Shown piece by piece: positions 50,281 through 62,194 of a DNA stretch of 64,000 nucleotides. This stretch comes from Ostrinia nubilalis (Eukaryota > Arthropoda > Insecta > Lepidoptera > Crambidae). How positions within the stretch are numbered: position 1 is the stretch's first letter; every line of letters begins with the position of its first letter. A program made the position numbers and the translations under genes. The DNA is taken from NCBI RefSeq assembly GCF_963855985.1, contig NC_087095.1, positions 15,076,001-15,140,000 of the forward strand, read 5' to 3'. The notes below the pieces were generated by a model, which searched no databases, was not told the DNA's origin, and saw only the letters and a program-made list of their open reading frames with translations.

Positions 50281-51783
50281 AAAGCAAATTCTGAAAAACG
50301 TCACTATTGAAGTTAGCAAACATATGCAAACGTGTCCTCGCCGAAAACAGCCGAAAGTTTTCGGCAGTTGCCATAGCGATCGTCATTTTTCTTACAATTT
50401 CTATTTTCTACCAAACGCACCCATTGAATACCATCTCACTGGCACATCGCGTAACCACTTGGAACCCTTTTCTACGAATTGGGCAAAAAGCTCAAAGAGT
50501 TTTCCTCAGAGCAGACGGCAGATTACCCATTCAAATCCCCGAGGCAATCCCCAAGGCACTTGCTAGTGCTGCTCAAATGTTATATCGACGTAAACTATCG
50601 AATATGACATAGTTGTTTTTAAATAAAAAAATATTAAAAAAACAACAAATCTTTGTCAGTAGCCAACATTACCCCGAGCCTTGTGCTCGTATAACACAGT
50701 AGAACTAATGTGTGTTTACTAGAAAATAGTAAAACTTCAAGTTATTCTTTAGAGCTTATAGCTCTTTGAGAGCTTACAGAAAATAAATGAGTTTTTATTG
50801 AATTTGGTCAAACGATTTTGAGGTTGTCAGTGTCATTGGACAACTAACTATCTGGTCGATACTACAAATGACAACACTAGCCCCAGCTTTGACACACAAA
50901 GATGGCGTTCGCGTGAATAATTTCGCACAGCACGTGCAAGCTCCCTCGTGAAAAAGTAATAAGCGGAGCGCCATTGCCCCACATCGCTTGGGCAAGGTTA
51001 GGGAACGGTAGCTGGACTACACTTTTGTTTAACATGCAACGTTCACAACAAGCGAAATAGCGCCTAAAATTCAGAATAGATTCGATATCAGAAAGCAAGT
51101 TGTATCTATCTTTTTGAATATTTAAACAATTTCATTATTTTTACCTCACTATCGAAGATTCAGAAGTCTAGACAATGTAACATGCAGTACCTATTCATTC
51201 GATTCGATCGATCTGTATTTATGAAAAGTAATAAGTTGTCATTGTTGCTTGAAGATTGGGGAACGGAATTTTGTTCTTTATGTATCTCTCACATCTGCTA
51301 CTACAAAATGATTGATTTGATTTCAAAGTTGGTCAAATTATCAGAATGAACGAACGACATTGCCACTACAAAGTTCCATAGAGTCAGAAATGTGGATATG
51401 TCGTTAATCCAACTAGAAGAATGCTTCAAAGAAGTTCAATTCTTATAGATCTTCCACTGTCCAGAGCTCTAAACATAAGACTTTCTACTCTATTTACGTC
51501 AGAATAAGAGGAAATTGTAGTTTAACATCGCCGTACTTAACACTAAGTTTACCAAACGACTCTTAGATGGCTCTAACAATGTAGCACCGAACTTCATCGT
51601 ATCGTAACTTGGGCGGTCTACGGAACTAACCTCTCCCTCGAAGACAATGAACCTCTGGGATGTGACACGTGTCGCCATTTCCTATAGGAAATTGTGAGGC
51701 CCTTGGCAGATGGAGTTTTTGTAATCCTTTCTGAGGTAGAGCCGATTTACATTTCTTTCTCCGCATTACGATCAACCTTTAGC
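50281..51783. other. Stretch without a supported gene
   Basis: A 101-codon plus frame at 50307-50612 has a hydrophobic segment but no ATG at its start. The area 50880-51010 is richer in CpG. Neither supports a gene call. Confidence 0.35.
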
Positions 51784-51950
51784 CTAGGCGCAGACCACTG
51801 ATTTTTATCGGCCGATAGTTTAGTCGGGCGGTTAATAAGTATGGGCATGAATGGAAGAGCGCACATTACACCGATTGATTCTTCATACTAATTAGAATCG
51901 GGCCCAACTATCGGCCGACTAAAAATCGGTGGTCTGCGACTACGCTTACG
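51784..51950. mobile_element. MITE 'agtaggcgcacaccg', copy 2
   Basis: Diverged copy of 30664-30843: ctaggcgcagaccactgatt and aatcggtggtctgcg are the inverted ends; both cggccgatagt arms are kept. Confidence 0.75.
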
Positions 51951-52071
51951 CGAAGTTAAAATTTTAGTGGATAAGAATAATTAATTTAGAATCCATTTAA
52001 GTGTTCTCACATTATCACGCATAGTGACTGTAAAAACTGACCTAATAAATGACTAGCCAGGAGACACTCTA

Positions 52072-52178
52072 ACGCCCGTATTCACAAACGATACTTGCTT
52101 AAGTGAAGCAGCAAATCGAACGCACAGCCTTGAATAGAGCTCTGTGATTAGTTCGTGTGTCACCCTGTGCGTCCACGG
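52072..52178 (+). mobile_element. MITE 'gcccgtattcacaa', copy 4 (right end missing)
   Basis: It starts acgcccgtattcacaaacga and runs to caccctgtgcgtccacg, then stops; the terminal ~40 bp are absent. Confidence 0.75.
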
Positions 52179-54050
52179 AAGTTAATTTGTAGAAAAACAA
52201 AACATTTCCTAAGCTATACAGTAGTCAGCTAGACGCTGAATTTCTTGCTTCAAAATTACGTCAATTAGTGAACAGATTTTTCCGGTAGGTATTAAACTTT
52301 GTATTGATCACTCAATTGTTAGTTTTTAAGATCGATCAATAAAGTAGGTAGTGACAATTGCAGTGTCAAGAGCTACTTGGTTCGATAGATTATAGATGTT
52401 AGACATGCCACTTCTAGCATTGGGTTTAGCGGTTTGTTGTCTCTATCGATGCTGTATTATTATTGAGACAAAACGCACGTTTTTCGTTTGGTTTGTCGTT
52501 ACTTAGATTCTAAAAGCGGGAGAATTTTCTTAACATTATGAATGTAAGTTTATGAAAACTTCTTCTGCCATACATTTTCTCATTAATTGTGTAAGAGATA
52601 AAGAATCTATTTTATTTTGTTATTACGTAAAAGTTTGACCATTTGATTCGTAAGTTCTATAAAAACTTTATTGCTCACTTTCCAAGTAGTAAAGATATCA
52701 GTACTACCACTTTCTTAGTTGCTAATTTGTAACGACTTCTGTTTGAGTTGGTCGGGCATAGTGATGTAGAGTCATCTTTAAGAATACTTAGTTATCGATA
52801 TAATATTATGATATCTTTAAGTCAAGTCAATATAATTATATCTTTAAGTCAAGTTTAAGTGACTGGCAAAAGTAATTTTAGAACTATTTTTATTGGTTTG
52901 GTTGAACGCATTAATTTAATTATTAATCAAGTAATTTATCTTTTGTTTTTTTGATATTTTCGTTAAAATTAAACTGCGTTAAATAATGTAACACCACTAT
53001 TAATGTAAAAAACATCGATCAAATCTCAAGCGGTCTCATAAGATCGGGAAACAATTGATTATTATCTATTGTGTCTCGGTTCTCGGGGCTTGAAGGGTTT
53101 ACTTTCGATAACTTAACAGTATGTTTACAACTTTTCCCATCACTACTGCTCTTTCCAAAGACATCACTGGTAAATCAACTTACAACTGCCGTAACTTGAT
53201 TAATTGGAGTCGTTTTCTTCGGATCGTAGTTCGAAACTTTCTTTCTCTTTCTGTCAGTTATATTATTTCATTGCTTTTATAAGAACGAGTTCTTGCGAAC
53301 TTTACGCCAACCAGGTTCGAATGAATTTTCAGTGAAATCGAGGTTCGAATAATTTTTCAGTGGAATCAGTTTAATTTCACTGTAGCTGGAAAAAAAATCA
53401 TGTTTTTAATCAAAATAAAATGTATATTATTGACTTCATAAACTATTTTATTAATATTTTTACGTAGGTAATTCGCTTTCGTTTGAAGTGTCAAGTTTTA
53501 ATTTCTGCATAAAATAATATTGTTTTGCATGAAATATTATAAATGCTGCCAAAACTGAATGGATCGTTTGTTCCATATTCTAGGTAAAGGTACAGTTTCT
53601 GAGTGATCATATAATATGATTGATGTCATCCCGAATCTGCCAAGTAATCGTGGTTAGAGGTATTAGATATTTATTGTCTATGGAACAATAATAGTACCAT
53701 TTGTGCATATAACTTGTCTTTTGATCTCATCTTCCATCAAGACATTACGACATCAGGACAAAGATTCTCCAAACTCTTTGTTTGTTGTCTATTCATCTAA
53801 CGTATTAAATTTCTCGGGATCAAAATGATGTGCGTACCCGCACCGAACTGGTTAACTGTGAGCACACAATCAAATTTGTTTAGCTTTGATTGAAATCTGC
53901 TACAGTAATCATAGACGAGCTGGAGCAAGGCAAGAGAGATAGCGATTTGATATTGTAAATGAAATTATTATTGTGTTTATAAAGCTCTTTTTAGAGTGTA
54001 ATAATATGTTTCTTGGCACCTTCAACTGGCAATATAAGTTACTGAGACTT
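52179..54050. other. Stretch without recognised genes
   Basis: Short local duplications occur (tatctttaagtcaagt at 52811 and 52840; a gaattttcagtg-like repeat near 53318-53365). No gene. Confidence 0.4.
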
Positions 54051-54061
54051 ACTCTTATTCG

Positions 54062-55437
54062 CGGTGGTAAACAGTTTTGGAGATATGACGTCTCCCTGTC
54101 TTACCCCTCGCTGCAACTGGATAGGTTTCGAATCCCGATCCTGAAGGCGGACCGACATTGTGGCGTTTTTGTACAAACCCCTCAACACTTCGATATATCG
54201 ATAGTCAATTTGGCACCTTTGGAGAGACTGTAGCACTGCCCAGGTCTCGACCGAATCGAAGGCTTTCTCATAATCCACAAACGCCAGGCAAAGTGGTTGA
54301 TTATACTCCTCGGTCTTCTGTATAATCTGCCTTAGCGTATGTATGTGGTCTATGGTACTAAAGCCTTTTCGGAAACCGGCTTGTTCGGGAGGCTGGAAGT
54401 CGTCGAGCCTGCGAGCGAGACGATTCGTAATGACTCTTGAAAACAGCTTGTAGACATGGCTCAGAAGTGAGATGGGTCTATAATTCTTCAATAAGGTTTT
54501 GTCACCTTTTTTGAAGAAGAGTACCACCACACTTCTGTGCCATGTCGTAGGCGTTTTTCCTTCGAGGGTGACGGAATTGAACAGCTTCTGAAGAGCCCTC
54601 AGTACCGGCGTTCCGCCTGCCTTCAAAAGCTCAGCCGTGATTCCATCATCACCCGGTGCCTTGTTGTTCTTCAGCTGTTTGAGAGCCATTCTAATCTCGT
54701 ACAGACTGACGTCCGGGATATCTTCGGTATAGTGTCGGGTCAGTCTAGCTCTTGGGTCTTCGGCTAGATTTGTGACAGGTGCACGTACACTCGTGTATAA
54801 TTGTCTGTAGAACTTCTCGACCTCTTCCAATATCTCCGGCCCCGACGAAATGGCTCTGCCATCCTCTGTCTTCAGCTTGGTCAGTTGACTTTGGCCAACA
54901 GACAGATCTCTTGCGAACACTTTAGAGCCCTTGTTTCGCTCAATCGCCTCTTTAATACGGTCTGTATTAAATTGGCGTAGGTCGCGAGTCAAAGACTTGG
55001 AGATCTGTCTGTTAAGGCGCCGATACTGAGCAGCATCTTCAGAGGACTGCAGAACCAAGTTCCGTCTCTCTTCCATGAGTTGATTGGTGAGGTCAGAGAT
55101 CTTTTTGGTTCCTTTTGAACGACGGGTTTTAAAGAACTTAGACCCAGTCGTTTGGACAATTTCCACGAACCTGTCATTGTATTTGTCCACATTTTCGCAG
55201 TCTCCTAGGCATTCGAAACGATTTTGCAACTCGAGCTGAAAGCTTTCGGGGTTTTGGAGTTGGATGGGCGCTGGGCGGAGCGTAGACTTCATCAGTCGAC
55301 ATCTCTCGAGCTTGGGTCTGATATTCAATGTGCCTCTTACCATTCGGTGATCGCTTCCTGTTTTGACCGAATTGATCACAGAGACATCATTGAATATATG
55401 CTTCTTCGTCGACAAGATGAAGTCTATCTCACCGCCC
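54062..55437 (-). pseudogene. RTE ORF, inverted 5' segment (endonuclease end to mid RT)
   Basis: On the minus strand this reads the last part of the AP endonuclease (IDFILSTKKHIFNDVSVINS, then TGSDHRMVRG), a ~200-residue linker, and RT blocks 1-4: NYRPISLLSHVYKLFSRVI, QAGFRKGFSTIDHIHTLRQI, FVDYEKAFDSV and GVRQGDVISPKLF. It is open throughout but is cut from its catalytic FADD box, which lies on the other strand. The 5' half of the endonuclease is missing. The protein type corresponds to the endonuclease-reverse transcriptases annotated in moths as RTE (HmRTE-e01-like, from memory). Confidence 0.88.
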
Positions 55438-56284
55438 TGGAAGATGTCTTCAAGCTTCTGGACTGGAACGGATTTGGCATAAATATCAACGGCGAGTACA
55501 TCACCCACCTTCGATTCGCGGACGATATCGTAGTCATGGCTGAGACCTTGGAGGATCTAGGCACAATGCTCGATGGCCTCAGTAGAGCCTCTCAACAAGT
55601 GGGCCTCAGAATGAACATGGACAAGACAAAAATCATGTCTAATGTCCGTGTTGCACCCACTCCTCTGAAGGTTGGAGACTCTACACTCGAAGTTGTCGAC
55701 AATTATGTATACCTGGGACAAACAGTCCAGTTAGGTAGGTCCAACTTCGAGAAAGAGGTCAATCGTCGAATCCAACTCGGATGGGCAGCGTTCGGGAAGC
55801 TTCGCCATATACTCATGTCCGAAATACCGCAGTGTCTCAAGACGAAAGTCTTCGAGCAGTGTGTGTTGCCAGTGTTGACATATGGATCCGAAACGTGGTC
55901 GCTTACTATGGGCCTCATAAGAAGGCTCAAGGTCACCCAAAGGGCGATGGAGCGGGCTATGCTCGGAGTTTCCCTGCGTGATCGAATCAGAAATGAGGAG
56001 ATCCGTAGGAGAACCAAAGTAACCGACATAGCTCGCAGAATTGCTAAAATCAAGTGGCAGTGGGCGGGGCACATAGCTCGTAGAGACGATGGCCGTTGGG
56101 GCAGGAAAGTTCTCGAGTGGCGACCACGGGCTGGAAAACGTAGCGTGGGCAGGCCTCCTACTAGGTGGACCGACGATCTGGTAAGGGTCGCGGGAAGAGC
56201 CTGGATGCGGGCAGCGCAGGACCGTTCATTGTGGAAAACCTTGGGGGAGGCCTTTGTCCAGCAGTGGACGTCATTTGGCTGAAA
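55431..56284 (+). pseudogene. RTE ORF, forward 3' segment (FADD box to C-terminus)
   Basis: On the plus strand this continues the same ORF from LEDVFKLLDWNGFGININGE through the catalytic LRFADDIVVM, then LYLGQ-type block (YVYLGQTVQL), YGSETWSL, and the C-terminal RTE signature WAGHIARRDDGRWGRKVLEW, RSVGRPPTRWTDDLV and LGEAFVQQWTSFG. It ends at a TGA, with a 3' UTR of only a few bases (aacga). All stops are natural, so the insertion is young. Open reading upstream to 55224 crosses the inversion junction and is not genuine. Confidence 0.9.
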
Positions 56285-56287
56285 CGA

Positions 56288-56400
56288 ACTCTTATTCGCG
56301 CAAACGATAAGTGAATCAGCATATCGAGCTCTGTGATTGGTCCGTGTGTCACCCTGTGCGTCTACGCGCACTGGGAGACCTCATAGTAATGTCTGTGCGT
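56288..56400 (+). mobile_element. MITE 'gcccgtattcacaa', copy 5 (decayed)
   Basis: The interior tgtgattggtccgtgtgtca and ccctgtgcgtctacgcgcac matches the other copies. The left end (ttattcgcgcaaacgataag) carries the RTE target duplication. Confidence 0.7.
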
Positions 56401-57257
56401 TTTTTTCTAAATAGACTCTGACTGTATCGAGGACTTGAAGTATGTTAACATTTTAAAATCACTGAATGATATTTTCTTCTGATAGGAAAATACTTGTAAG
56501 CTCTATTTAACATCCTTAAAGAGTATAAATTAACGTGTTTTTAAAGTTATAAGTACAGTATTATTGTTGGTTAATTTGCTTCTTGCTTTGGATATTTTTG
56601 CTATTGTTACTGTCTTATTAAATTGTAATTGTTAGAATTAGTCAAGACAAATTACTTTGTTCAGAAAGTTTTTGCTCGGAATCTATTAATATCTATTAAT
56701 ATAGAGGCAATGTTAACATGGCGAGCCCGCCTGTTTGACCTCGTGTGGGCTGCCTTATAAATGCGATGATTTCACACCAAGGCAATGGTGTTTACCGAGA
56801 AAATTATTTTGCTAAGGCTCACTAGATCTACTTTCAATTATCTATGCTGATTATACACCTAGCGTTTATAATAATTACATGAACACATTGAACACACATA
56901 TTGTTATGTAGGTGTTCCTATTTGGTGTTAATATACAGGTTGACTAATAAAATGATCGCTTTACATTCAAATATTTAATTAAGAATTTTTTCTTAAGACT
57001 TCCCTGTATTGAATAAGTTGAATTTAAAATAGATTGTTTACTTTTGTGTTGAAGTTTTTACTATAAGAGTGTTTTGAAGTGATATTCTCAGGAAACCACA
57101 AAGTTGTATAGATTAAAACTTTCTCACGCTCTTTTATGAGACAATTTTACATAATGAATGTAAAATTACTTTATTATTTCCATGGCTTTTGCTCAATTTT
57201 TTGTCTACAACGGTTGTTAGTTCAACATTGTAGGTAATGAGAGTGAAATGTTTAGAG
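56401..57257. other. Stretch without recognised genes
   Basis: No supported feature. Confidence 0.4.
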
Positions 57258-57380
57258 TCACGGATTTTGATGAAACTTTACAGTATCATTGTTTATAACC
57301 CAGAATAACATATAGGCTATAATTTACGACGATCTGTGACAAACGAAATTTCACGCGGGTGAAGCCGCGGGCAAAAGCTA
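57258..57380 (+). mobile_element. Helitron 3' fragment
   Basis: It matches the 3' part of the copy at 41612 (ataacatataggctataatt, tgaagccgcgggcaaaagct) and lacks the 5' end. Confidence 0.6.
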
Positions 57381-57842
57381 TAATAAATAAATAATCTTTA
57401 TTCACAAAATTAAATATCATTTTCTGAGATGTAAAAACCACAACTTCTGCACTAGGCTCGCAGGCCTGTGTCGATTTAAAGTAAAATAGATTTGTGAAAA
57501 TTAGAGTAAACTCATCAAATTCAAATTCAAATATTTTATTCAGTACATAGGCCCTTTCCAGGGCACTTAAACTCATCTTGCACCACACGCAATATCATAA
57601 CGCGCATCACAGATGCAGCAAACACATGCATCTTAACTGGGTCAAAGTTTGACCCGTCTACTGCACATCTAGATCTAATCGCGTTTTGATCAAATTAGTT
57701 TGTTCAGCTCCGTTAGTTTCAGTTTTAATAAACTAATTAGGTTCTTGTTTATTCTGCTAATCAAATTGAATCATTTGTAGCATTTTATAGTAAGTAGCTT
57801 ACTAAACAAATCAAAATGAAGGAAATACAATACTTATGTGGT

Positions 57843-57955
57843 TAAGGATTCTGGGTGAAGCTCGCTTCCACCTTCGGCTTAATCATCACTTTCCATCAGG
57901 TAAGATGCAGGTCCAGAGTTTCTTCGTTGTGGATAAAAAAGAAAAATACTAATCC
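57843..57955 (+). repeat. LINE-like 3' end
   Basis: It reads gattctgggtgaagctcgct, tcactttccatcaggtaaga, then an A-rich tail; same family as 46150-46262. Confidence 0.6.
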
Positions 57956-58307
57956 CTGAGTATGAAAGCTATTTACATTATTTATTTACAAACACAACAA
58001 AGATTAATAAACAATAAGTATTATTACTTGAGTATTATTTTGATTACTTTGTAATTGTTTTCTTCAATTTTGTTATTACTACAGGTGAAAATACATACGT
58101 TTTAAATACAAAACCATAAAGTATGACGTATCTCATAAGAAATAAGGTCGTCTGTTGCATAAAGTGTCCTAGCAATTTACTTACAAGTCTACAATGGGCG
58201 TCAACAATAGCCAGTGTCACCAAATATCTCGTCTGACCATTGTTGGCGTGAATTGGCTAAGTGTAGTCGGATTCGCAATACATACTGCAGGTACTGAAGA
58301 CTAAGAA

Positions 58308-58462
58308 TATGACTTTACGGGACTATTCCCACCTCTCGTTCCCACCGCTGCAACTCCTGTGTAGCCAGGATCTACGCTTGACCGTCAAAAAAAGCCAACC
58401 AGTGAAGGTCAAGTATGTCCCGGGGAAAAGAAAACTGCCAATGAAAATAACCAGAAGAACAT
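58308..58462 (+). repeat. Dispersed repeat R-A, copy 3
   Basis: It contains gggactattcccacctctcg, gtagccaggatctacgcttg, accagtgaaggtcaagtatg and cccggggaaaag, as on the minus strand of 17520-17668. The small ORFs on both strands are therefore repeat shadows. Confidence 0.65.
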
Positions 58463-59528
58463 ATAAAAGGAATTCGAAGTTAAGGTTCGACTTCTCTCCA
58501 GTGCAAATCGGATGACGGGAGACAAAACAAGGGTTTAACATACTGGAATAAAATAATCCTAAAAAGAAATAAAGTAGTCAATATAGCTTAAGGATAAGGA
58601 ATTTGATGTGATATTGGTCGACGAGCCGTAAAACCGATAGCTGAAGGGGTAGACGTGTTCTTGAATGAATTTACTGAGTTTTAGTATTTAACTTTAAAGC
58701 CACCCAGAAGGGTTTGGTCACGGTTAGTACCTAGTGCTTAGATAGAATGTATTGAAAATGATAGTTATGAATTATGATGTACATTACTTAAAACAACACA
58801 ATGAGATTTTTAGCCACTTAGTATTTGAAATTGTAGAATTTATTAAAGAAACCATGCATAGGTTTAAAAATTGGTTTAGATAACTTTTTTTAACAAATTG
58901 TACTATAATTTAGGTTAGATATCATCACAAAGAAGATGATCATTTCACTGATAGATAAAAGAGCAATTGAATAGGGGCTTAAAGCCATCTTTCAAATGAT
59001 GTTTGTTTTATGACCAATAACTTTTAACTGTTTTTATGATCGACGTATTCGTATACTCAAAATTAACAATAATCAAAACTCGAAGTTTGAACACTTACCA
59101 TTTTACCATCCGATTTATTGTCATCAATGGGAGCCAACAATGGGACTGCCCCAAGGGTGTGAATGGTAACATTTGGCTGATTGTTAATAGAAAAGGGGCC
59201 AATAATGTACGCCTTTTCACATCTATTCGATTTTACGAAGTGTGTTGGAACCAATCGCCCTATTATTATTCTTGTTATTGATCAGCTTTACCAGTAGTTA
59301 AGTGTTATATTTGTTGTTGCAACGCATAGTAAATATGAGGATAAACATTTTTGGGTATCATAGCATAGGATTCAGCTAACTGTTTTTTCTTTTAAATTGA
59401 GCCAATAACAGTTCGGTATGAATCAATTTCATATACTGATAAAGTAATTGAACACTTGAAACCAAAAGTTGAAAGTTCTAAGAAATATTTTTTGCAGTAG
59501 AAGATCTAGGTTCAAGACTCATTTCTTT
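58463..59528. other. Stretch without recognised genes
   Basis: No supported feature. Confidence 0.4.
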
Positions 59529-59840
59529 TCAACCGACTTCAAAAAAAGGAGGAGGTTCTCAATTCGACCCGTATGTTTTTTTTTCTATGTTTGTTACGCG
59601 ATAACTCCGCCAATTATGAACCGATTTGAACAAATCTTTTTTCGGCGTATAGGTAATACCTCAAGGGTGGTCTCATTTAAATTTAATAATAAAAAAAACA
59701 ACCCCCAAGGGTGGAAAATTCTGGATGAACTTTTTTATACGCAATATCTCCGCCGATTATGAACCAATTTGAACGATTATTTTTTAGTTGAATAGGTATT
59801 ATCTGTGTTCACGCATTTGAAGTCGGTTTTATTTTTTTTT
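59529..59840. mobile_element. MITE 'aaccgacttcaaaaaaagg'
   Basis: The ends caaccgacttcaaaaaaagg and tttgaagtcggtttta are inverted. Two direct ~60-bp internal units share ataactccgcc/atatctccgcc, gattatgaacc and tttgaac. This repeat type is familiar from moth genomes. Confidence 0.7.
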
Positions 59841-60128
59841 AAAGTTATTTGAGCGCCCTTTTCTTTTAAGTGCCATTATTCTGAGAACATCAAACAAGTG
59901 ACTCTACTATTGTACTTTACATGTTCATTGTGCCAAAAACTATGATGTCGCCACCGTCATTGTATCCCAAATCTCTCAGAAATCTTGATCGTAGAGCATC
60001 ACTGAATGAAATCTTTGCCTACGATCTATCTTAATAACTTAACTAAGAGGTCGACGCCCTCACTGATGTGTCTTCATAGGGTCGGAGAAGACGAGCGTGA
60101 TGCCGCAACTCATCCACGACTTACTTAT
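59841..60128. other. Stretch without recognised genes
   Basis: 60020-60110 is less AT-rich but has no recognised ORF. Confidence 0.35.
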
Positions 60129-60509
60129 TATACAGGGTGTTTAAATCATTGGCATTTAAAATAAGACTCTACTCTCATGATACATGGTACATTCCCCAAA
60201 TATGAGACAAATGCAATGACTTAGAATGGCTATAATGGCTTGTATAGACGACAGCACATGAAGCTTAACGCTTAACTGTATTTCGATGTAATACGTGTTA
60301 TTTTGGTACAAAAATGTATAGTCTGATGTGTTGTTGATTGCAAAATCGTTTTAAACTCTTTCTAAGAGCACAGTGATACAAATAATTAGTAAAAATAAAG
60401 AAGAATAAACTAATTGAATTTGTCTCACATTTGGGGAATGTACTATGTATCATGAGTACTTGTAGAGTTTTATATGAAAAGGATGCTAATGATTTTTTCA
60501 CCCTGTATA
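60129..60509. mobile_element. MITE/TIR element, ~90-bp inverted ends
   Basis: The ends tatacagggtgtttaaatca and attttttcaccctgtata are inverted, as are catgatacatggtacattcc/gtactatgtatcatgag inside. The ~200-bp interior is non-coding. Confidence 0.75.
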
Positions 60510-61459
60510 ACCCCATAATCAAACTATCCCTACGACGGAGAACTTAGGGGTCATTTTCCCAAACAAAACCGAGGATATTGTGTGACAAGACCGTTAACAC
60601 ATAAATTCATTCTTCCATCTTCGCGTGTTAGTACGAAGTTACACGAGTTACATTGTTTATGAGAATAACTTTTCCAACCGAAATGAATACGATGTCGCAA
60701 AATATAATGTTTGTTGGCACAGCAGGCCTATTCTACGAATATAACTTTACGTCATAAGGTAGTTAGTGATATTCCCTGAATATTACTGTACGTCATAAGT
60801 AAGTAAAGAATTTATTTTATAACCCTGCTGTTATATGAGCTGCCTAAGTACCTGCCCAAGATGAATTGAAAGAAGCAGATGCAAATGCTTTATACTATTT
60901 ATTTATTTACTTTATACATATTTTTACTAAGGTGTAAAGTCAGAAGCTCTACATGAGATCTGACAACTTTTTCACGAGCCGTATGGTTTCGTTTTGGCAA
61001 CATTTACATGATTTTGGAGGCATACTGTTTATTGTTACTTGTAGTAGGAGATTATTGACATATCTCCATTGTGCTGGAATATCTGGGACCAACATTTGTG
61101 ACCAAAATTATATTCGAAGTAAATGGAAATCATAACGACAATAATATTATGATTGCCTCGTTGAGTAATGGGAACGGCAAGGAAAAAGGAAGTTATCAGC
61201 CAATTCACTGTAATTTCATTATTTATTGTATACGCTAATAAAATATTTATGGCATATCTCTTTTTTTCCACAGAATTTTTTATCCATTAAAAGTCTACTT
61301 TATTGGTTCCTGATTTGATTAATCAGTCGCAATTCAATGGAAAAATCTTACAAAATACCTACATTATAAAAACAGCGTTCATACACCCTCGTCATCAGCA
61401 GACTTGTGTCCCATCCCATTACAAAAGTTAAAGATGTTAATGTAACTTTCTATTTTCAG
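60510..61459. other. Upstream intron or 5' flank of the aminopeptidase gene
   Basis: Near-repeats ataactttacgtcataag (60739) and attactgtacgtcataag (60781) occur. No promoter could be assigned; the next exon starts with an acceptor, so this is probably intron. Confidence 0.4.
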
Positions 61460-62194
61460 ATAACATGTCGGTGATGTGATGACGCAGGCTCGCGAATCCC
61501 TCGGCATCATGGACGGCAACCCGCCTTCCTGCGACTTCTCCACGAAGACCAAGCGAGGGGTCTACCTCTCCAAGGGCCTGGCCTTCGTCATCCTCGTCAT
61601 CTTCGCCCTGGCCCTCGTAGCCACCTCCTTCATCGTGTACAACTTCGCAGCCTGCCCCAGAACTGATCAGCTGGCCAACGTCACCAAATACGAACTTACC
61701 CACTGTGACCAATCCAAACTCTTAGTGATACCTCTTAGTACTGAAAGTAGTAAAAGTGTTCTGCCTTTAGAAACAACGACTCTCTTCACAACCACAGAAG
61801 TCGCCGAAGCCGCGATAACTGATGTGCGATTGCCAACTAACGTCAAACCTGACAAATACAAACTCAAGTTGACTCCATACATTTACGAGGGTAACTTTAC
61901 TTTCGATGGTGAAATTAGTGTAGTGTTAACTGTGAAAAACGATACCAACCGAGTGACCTTCCATGGTGTTGAACTCACGTTTCATAACATAAGTTTGTTT
62001 GAGAAAGCTGACAACAGATTCATCAGGATCGTGAGAAGAACGGAGGATGTGCCAAGGCAATTCCACGTGTTGGAGCTGAACGAAACGCTAAAGGCTGGGC
62101 GGCAGTACGTGCTAAATATCACGTACACTGGAATCTTAAACGATAACCTTCACGGTTTCTACAGAAGTTCTTACGAGGAGAAAAATGTGACGAG
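61460..62194 (+). CDS. Aminopeptidase exon with start codon
   Basis: The acceptor ctattttcag ends at 61459; 19 bp of 5' UTR follow. The start is ATG 61479, or ATG 61509 ([10 protein letters not shown]), which has the better context (ATCATGG). The exon ends ...SSYEEKNVT plus two bases at donor gtaagc. It encodes the tail, the membrane anchor, the stalk and half of the N-terminal M1 domain. Confidence 0.9.
61465..61479 (+). promoter_or_regulatory. uORF of four codons overlapping the main start (TGATG)
   Basis: ATG TCG GTG ATG TGA (61465-61479); its stop shares the A of the main ATG (61479-61481). A second in-frame ATG is itself followed by the stop. It may damp translation or favour the 61509 start. 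Confidence 0.5.

Larger units (their letters stand above)
54051..56300. mobile_element. RTE-clade LINE, twin-primed (5'-inverted) insertion
   Basis: A 2.2-kb insertion bounded by the 13-bp duplication ACTCTTATTCGCG (54051-54063 and 56288-56300). The left 1.37 kb is inverted and codes on the minus strand from the endonuclease end to the middle of the RT. The right 0.85 kb is in forward orientation and codes the RT remainder to the C-terminus. The two segments meet at about 55430-55437 with a short shared caccgcc, and they abut in the parent ORF without loss. It landed at the left end of a 'gcccgtattcacaa' MITE. Confidence 0.9.

Noticed and set aside
50307..50612. 101-codon frame with a hydrophobic segment
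   Set aside because: The frame has no ATG at its start, no recognised domain and no splice support.
55224..55430. Upstream extension of the plus-strand RTE frame
   Set aside because: It runs across the inversion junction into antisense of the inverted half; not part of the real protein.
58309..58541. Small ORFs on both strands
   Set aside because: They lie in a dispersed repeat also present at 17520-17668.
61437..61882. Minus-strand ORFs over the aminopeptidase exon
   Set aside because: Shadows of the plus-strand coding exon.
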